Of a stretch of 6,368 bases of DNA, positions 5,376 to 6,368 are shown in pieces; position 1 is the stretch's first letter, and every line of letters begins with the position of its first letter. The position numbers and the translations under genes are program-made. The stretch spans positions 1 through 6,368 of the forward strand of contig NZ_LGDW01000134.1 of assembly GCF_001280005.1 (NCBI RefSeq), given 5' to 3'. The notes beneath the pieces were generated by a model that did no database searches, was not told the DNA's origin, and worked only from the letters and a program-made list of their open reading frames with translations. The DNA comes from Streptomyces sp. NRRL WC-3618. Its GTDB lineage: Bacteria > Actinomycetota > Actinomycetes > Streptomycetales > Streptomycetaceae.

Positions 5376-5426
5376 GATCTTTCTTGAGGGTCCACCGACT
5401 CCGTCGGTGGACCCTCAAGAAAGATC
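5376..5426. terminator. Perfect 24-bp palindrome with 3-nt loop
   Basis: The arm 5376-5399 (starting GATCTTTCTTGAGGG) is exactly complementary to 5403-5426 (ending CCTCAAGAAAGATC), with TCC between. A mismatch-free 24-bp stem is far beyond chance. As RNA it would be a very stable hairpin in either direction, so a bidirectional terminator or transcriptional insulator upstream of the lectin gene is the simplest reading. There is no following T run on the plus strand. Alternatives are a miniature inverted-repeat element or a fold-back remnant of an insertion sequence. Confidence 0.6.
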
Positions 5427-5708
5427 GAGGCTAACGACGGAATATTTCGGTGCCGAAGTCCACAACGAGCAAACTACGGTCCAATGCGATCACGAGTCCG
5501 TTGCACGTCAGGAGTGCGGTAGAGGTGCCTCTCTCCTGCTCCGTTCCGATGAGCGGAACAGGACGCGACAACCGGTTTATCGCGCCCCCACGCTGTCTGC
5601 CGAGGGTTTGGAACTCCTGGGCCGGTGTTGCGCAGGGGAGTTTCGCCAGCCCGGGTCATAGCGCCGATTGCACGTGTTGCCACGCTCCCGATCACCTGGA
5701 GGAAGTCC

Positions 5709-6275
5709 ATGAAGAGACGCGGAATGGTCAGCGTGATGCTGGCCGGGCTGATGGTCTTCGCGGCCAGCCTGGCCATGGGCGGCAGCGCCCACGCGGCCGG
5801 CGGGCCGACAGATGTCGTACAGCCGCTCAATATCGGGGCCGCCTTCACACTCATCAACAGGGGGACCAACAAGTGCGCCGAGGTCGCCGGTGGCTCGCTG
5901 CTGGACAACGCCCCGGTGGTGGAGAATGACTGCCTCGCCAACAACACCGATCCCAACCAGAACTGGCTGCCGGTGTCGGTCGGCGGCGGCTTCTTCAACC
6001 TGCGGAATGTCCACAGCAACCTGTGCCTGGACTTCGCACGCCCGGTGAATACACAGACCGTCAAGCACCACGTCTGCGGCGGCGATCTCTCCGAGCGGTG
6101 GCAGCTGGTGGTCTCACCGAACGTCCCTGGCTTCCTCACGGTGGTCAGCGCGAACCACTCCGGCGGGCACACCTTCTGCCTCGATCTCCGGGACGGTCAG
6201 GCGACGAACGGAACGACGGTCCAGATTTATGACTGCCTGGGTGCCGTCAACAACCAGCTCTGGCGCCAGGGCTAG
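5709..6275 (+). CDS. Secreted ricin-B-type (beta-trefoil) lectin-domain protein
   Basis: The ATG at 5709 follows a strong GGAGGA at 5698-5703 and gives 188 residues. Residues 1-29 form a Sec signal peptide: KRR, the hydrophobic core VMLAGLMVFAASLAM, and an AHA site with predicted cleavage after Ala29. The mature protein is a single RICIN domain of three subdomains. QxW-type positions are QNW (84-86), ERW (129-131) and QLW (183-185). Six Cys fall as one pair per subdomain (C56/C75, C106/C123, C157/C176), the classic disulfide pattern. C106LD and C157LD mark the second and third repeats. Such domains bind galactose-, xylan- or other polysaccharide-type ligands and are usually attached to a glycoside hydrolase; here no catalytic domain is present. 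The stop TAG is part of CTAG at 6272-6275. The gene looks intact and independently transcribed. Confidence 0.92.
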   Translation: MKRRGMVSVMLAGLMVFAASLAMGGSAHAAGGPTDVVQPLNIGAAFTLINRGTNKCAEVAGGSLLDNAPVVENDCLANNTDPNQNWLPVSVGGGFFNLRNVHSNLCLDFARPVNTQTVKHHVCGGDLSERWQLVVSPNVPGFLTVVSANHSGGHTFCLDLRDGQATNGTTVQIYDCLGAVNNQLWRQG

Positions 6276-6368
6276 TACTGCAATCACAGTTATTGGTAGG
6301 GCAGTTGTGAGTTCTGCCGGTGGCTGTGGTTGTGTTCTGCCGTGTCTGTGGATCTTGGGGTGGGGCAG
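6276..6368 (+). mobile_element. Possible left end of another insertion sequence (runs off right edge)
   Basis: Immediately after CTAG, the sequence TACTGCAATCACAG looks like an insertion-sequence terminus, and composition shifts to a G/T-rich strand with no open gene. Two imperfect direct repeats beginning GTTCTGCCG occur at 6311-6329 and 6334-6351, both ending CTGTGG, as subterminal transposase sites often do. A short dyad GGCAG/CTGCC at about 6301-6318 could instead be the lectin gene's terminator. Without the rest of the element this remains tentative. Confidence 0.3.

Larger units (their letters stand above)
5274..5708. other. Gene-poor interval upstream of the lectin gene
   Basis: About 435 bp without a convincing gene. 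The plus strand stays open from 5278 to 5661, but that frame passes through both halves of a long palindrome and its residues look like no protein family I know. The interval holds two hairpins (5307-5336 and 5376-5426), a smaller dyad GTTCCG...CGGAAC near 5540-5556, and the lectin ribosome-binding site at 5698-5703. Local GC is lower than in the flanking genes. The lectin promoter should lie here, but I cannot assign its hexamers. Confidence 0.5.

Noticed and set aside
5278..5661. A 127-codon plus-strand frame before the lectin gene
   Set aside because: It runs through both arms of the 51-bp palindrome, has no good ribosome-binding site and shows no recognisable domain.
5474..6172. Minus-strand frames over the lectin gene (also 5577-6071)
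   Set aside because: The plus strand has a signal peptide, paired Cys and trefoil motifs; the minus frames are shadows.
1..6368. CRISPR array, tRNA, rRNA or phage attachment site
   Set aside because: No regularly spaced repeat set, no tRNA-like cloverleaf or rRNA sequence, and no integrase gene are visible.

Overview
The window looks like an accessory region of a Streptomyces-type actinomycete chromosome. GC is very high, coding frames are G/C-biased at the third codon position, and insertion-sequence debris of types common in Streptomyces (IS5/IS427-like and IS701-like) sits between short intact cargo genes. No RNA gene or CRISPR array is visible.

Layout. At the left edge (1-288, minus) is the N-terminal part of a cytoplasmic beta-lactamase-fold serine hydrolase that runs off the window. 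Next comes a 32-codon C-terminal stub of an unrecognised gene (382-480, minus), cut at a CTAG where an IS5-family element begins. Its transposase (about 539-1162, plus) lacks its C-terminal third and has the first catalytic Asp replaced by Gly. A perfect 23-bp inverted repeat (1164-1186 and 4961-4983) then brackets about 3.8 kb. This holds a glyoxalase-like VOC gene (1211-1585, plus), an IS701-family transposase pseudogene broken by two single-base deletions (1631-2969, plus), an XRE-HTH plus cupin regulator (3038-3667, minus) and, divergent from it, a complete alpha/beta-hydrolase epoxide hydrolase (3812-4798, plus). Just outside the right repeat lies a 25-codon piece of IS5 transposase on the minus strand (4986-5060). 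It encodes the part of the protein that follows the left fragment, but in the opposite orientation.

Right part. A remnant frame with one hydrophobic segment (5043-5273) is followed by about 435 bp without a convincing gene. That stretch holds an 8-bp hairpin and a striking perfect 24-bp stem with a 3-nt loop (5376-5426). A complete secreted ricin-B-type lectin gene follows (5709-6275, plus); its stop codon lies in a CTAG where what may be another insertion-sequence end starts (6276 to the edge).

How the genes may work together. The divergent regulator and epoxide hydrolase, with a 15-bp palindrome between them, are the best candidate for a functional unit: a ligand-responsive cupin regulator controlling hydrolysis of an epoxide. 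The nearby VOC gene could also act on reactive small molecules, but that link rests only on proximity. I see no clear new multi-gene system. The features most worth a second look are the inverted-repeat-bounded cargo region with its rearranged IS5 flanks, the shared TTGTCAC repeat modules, the large palindrome and the regulator/operator pair.
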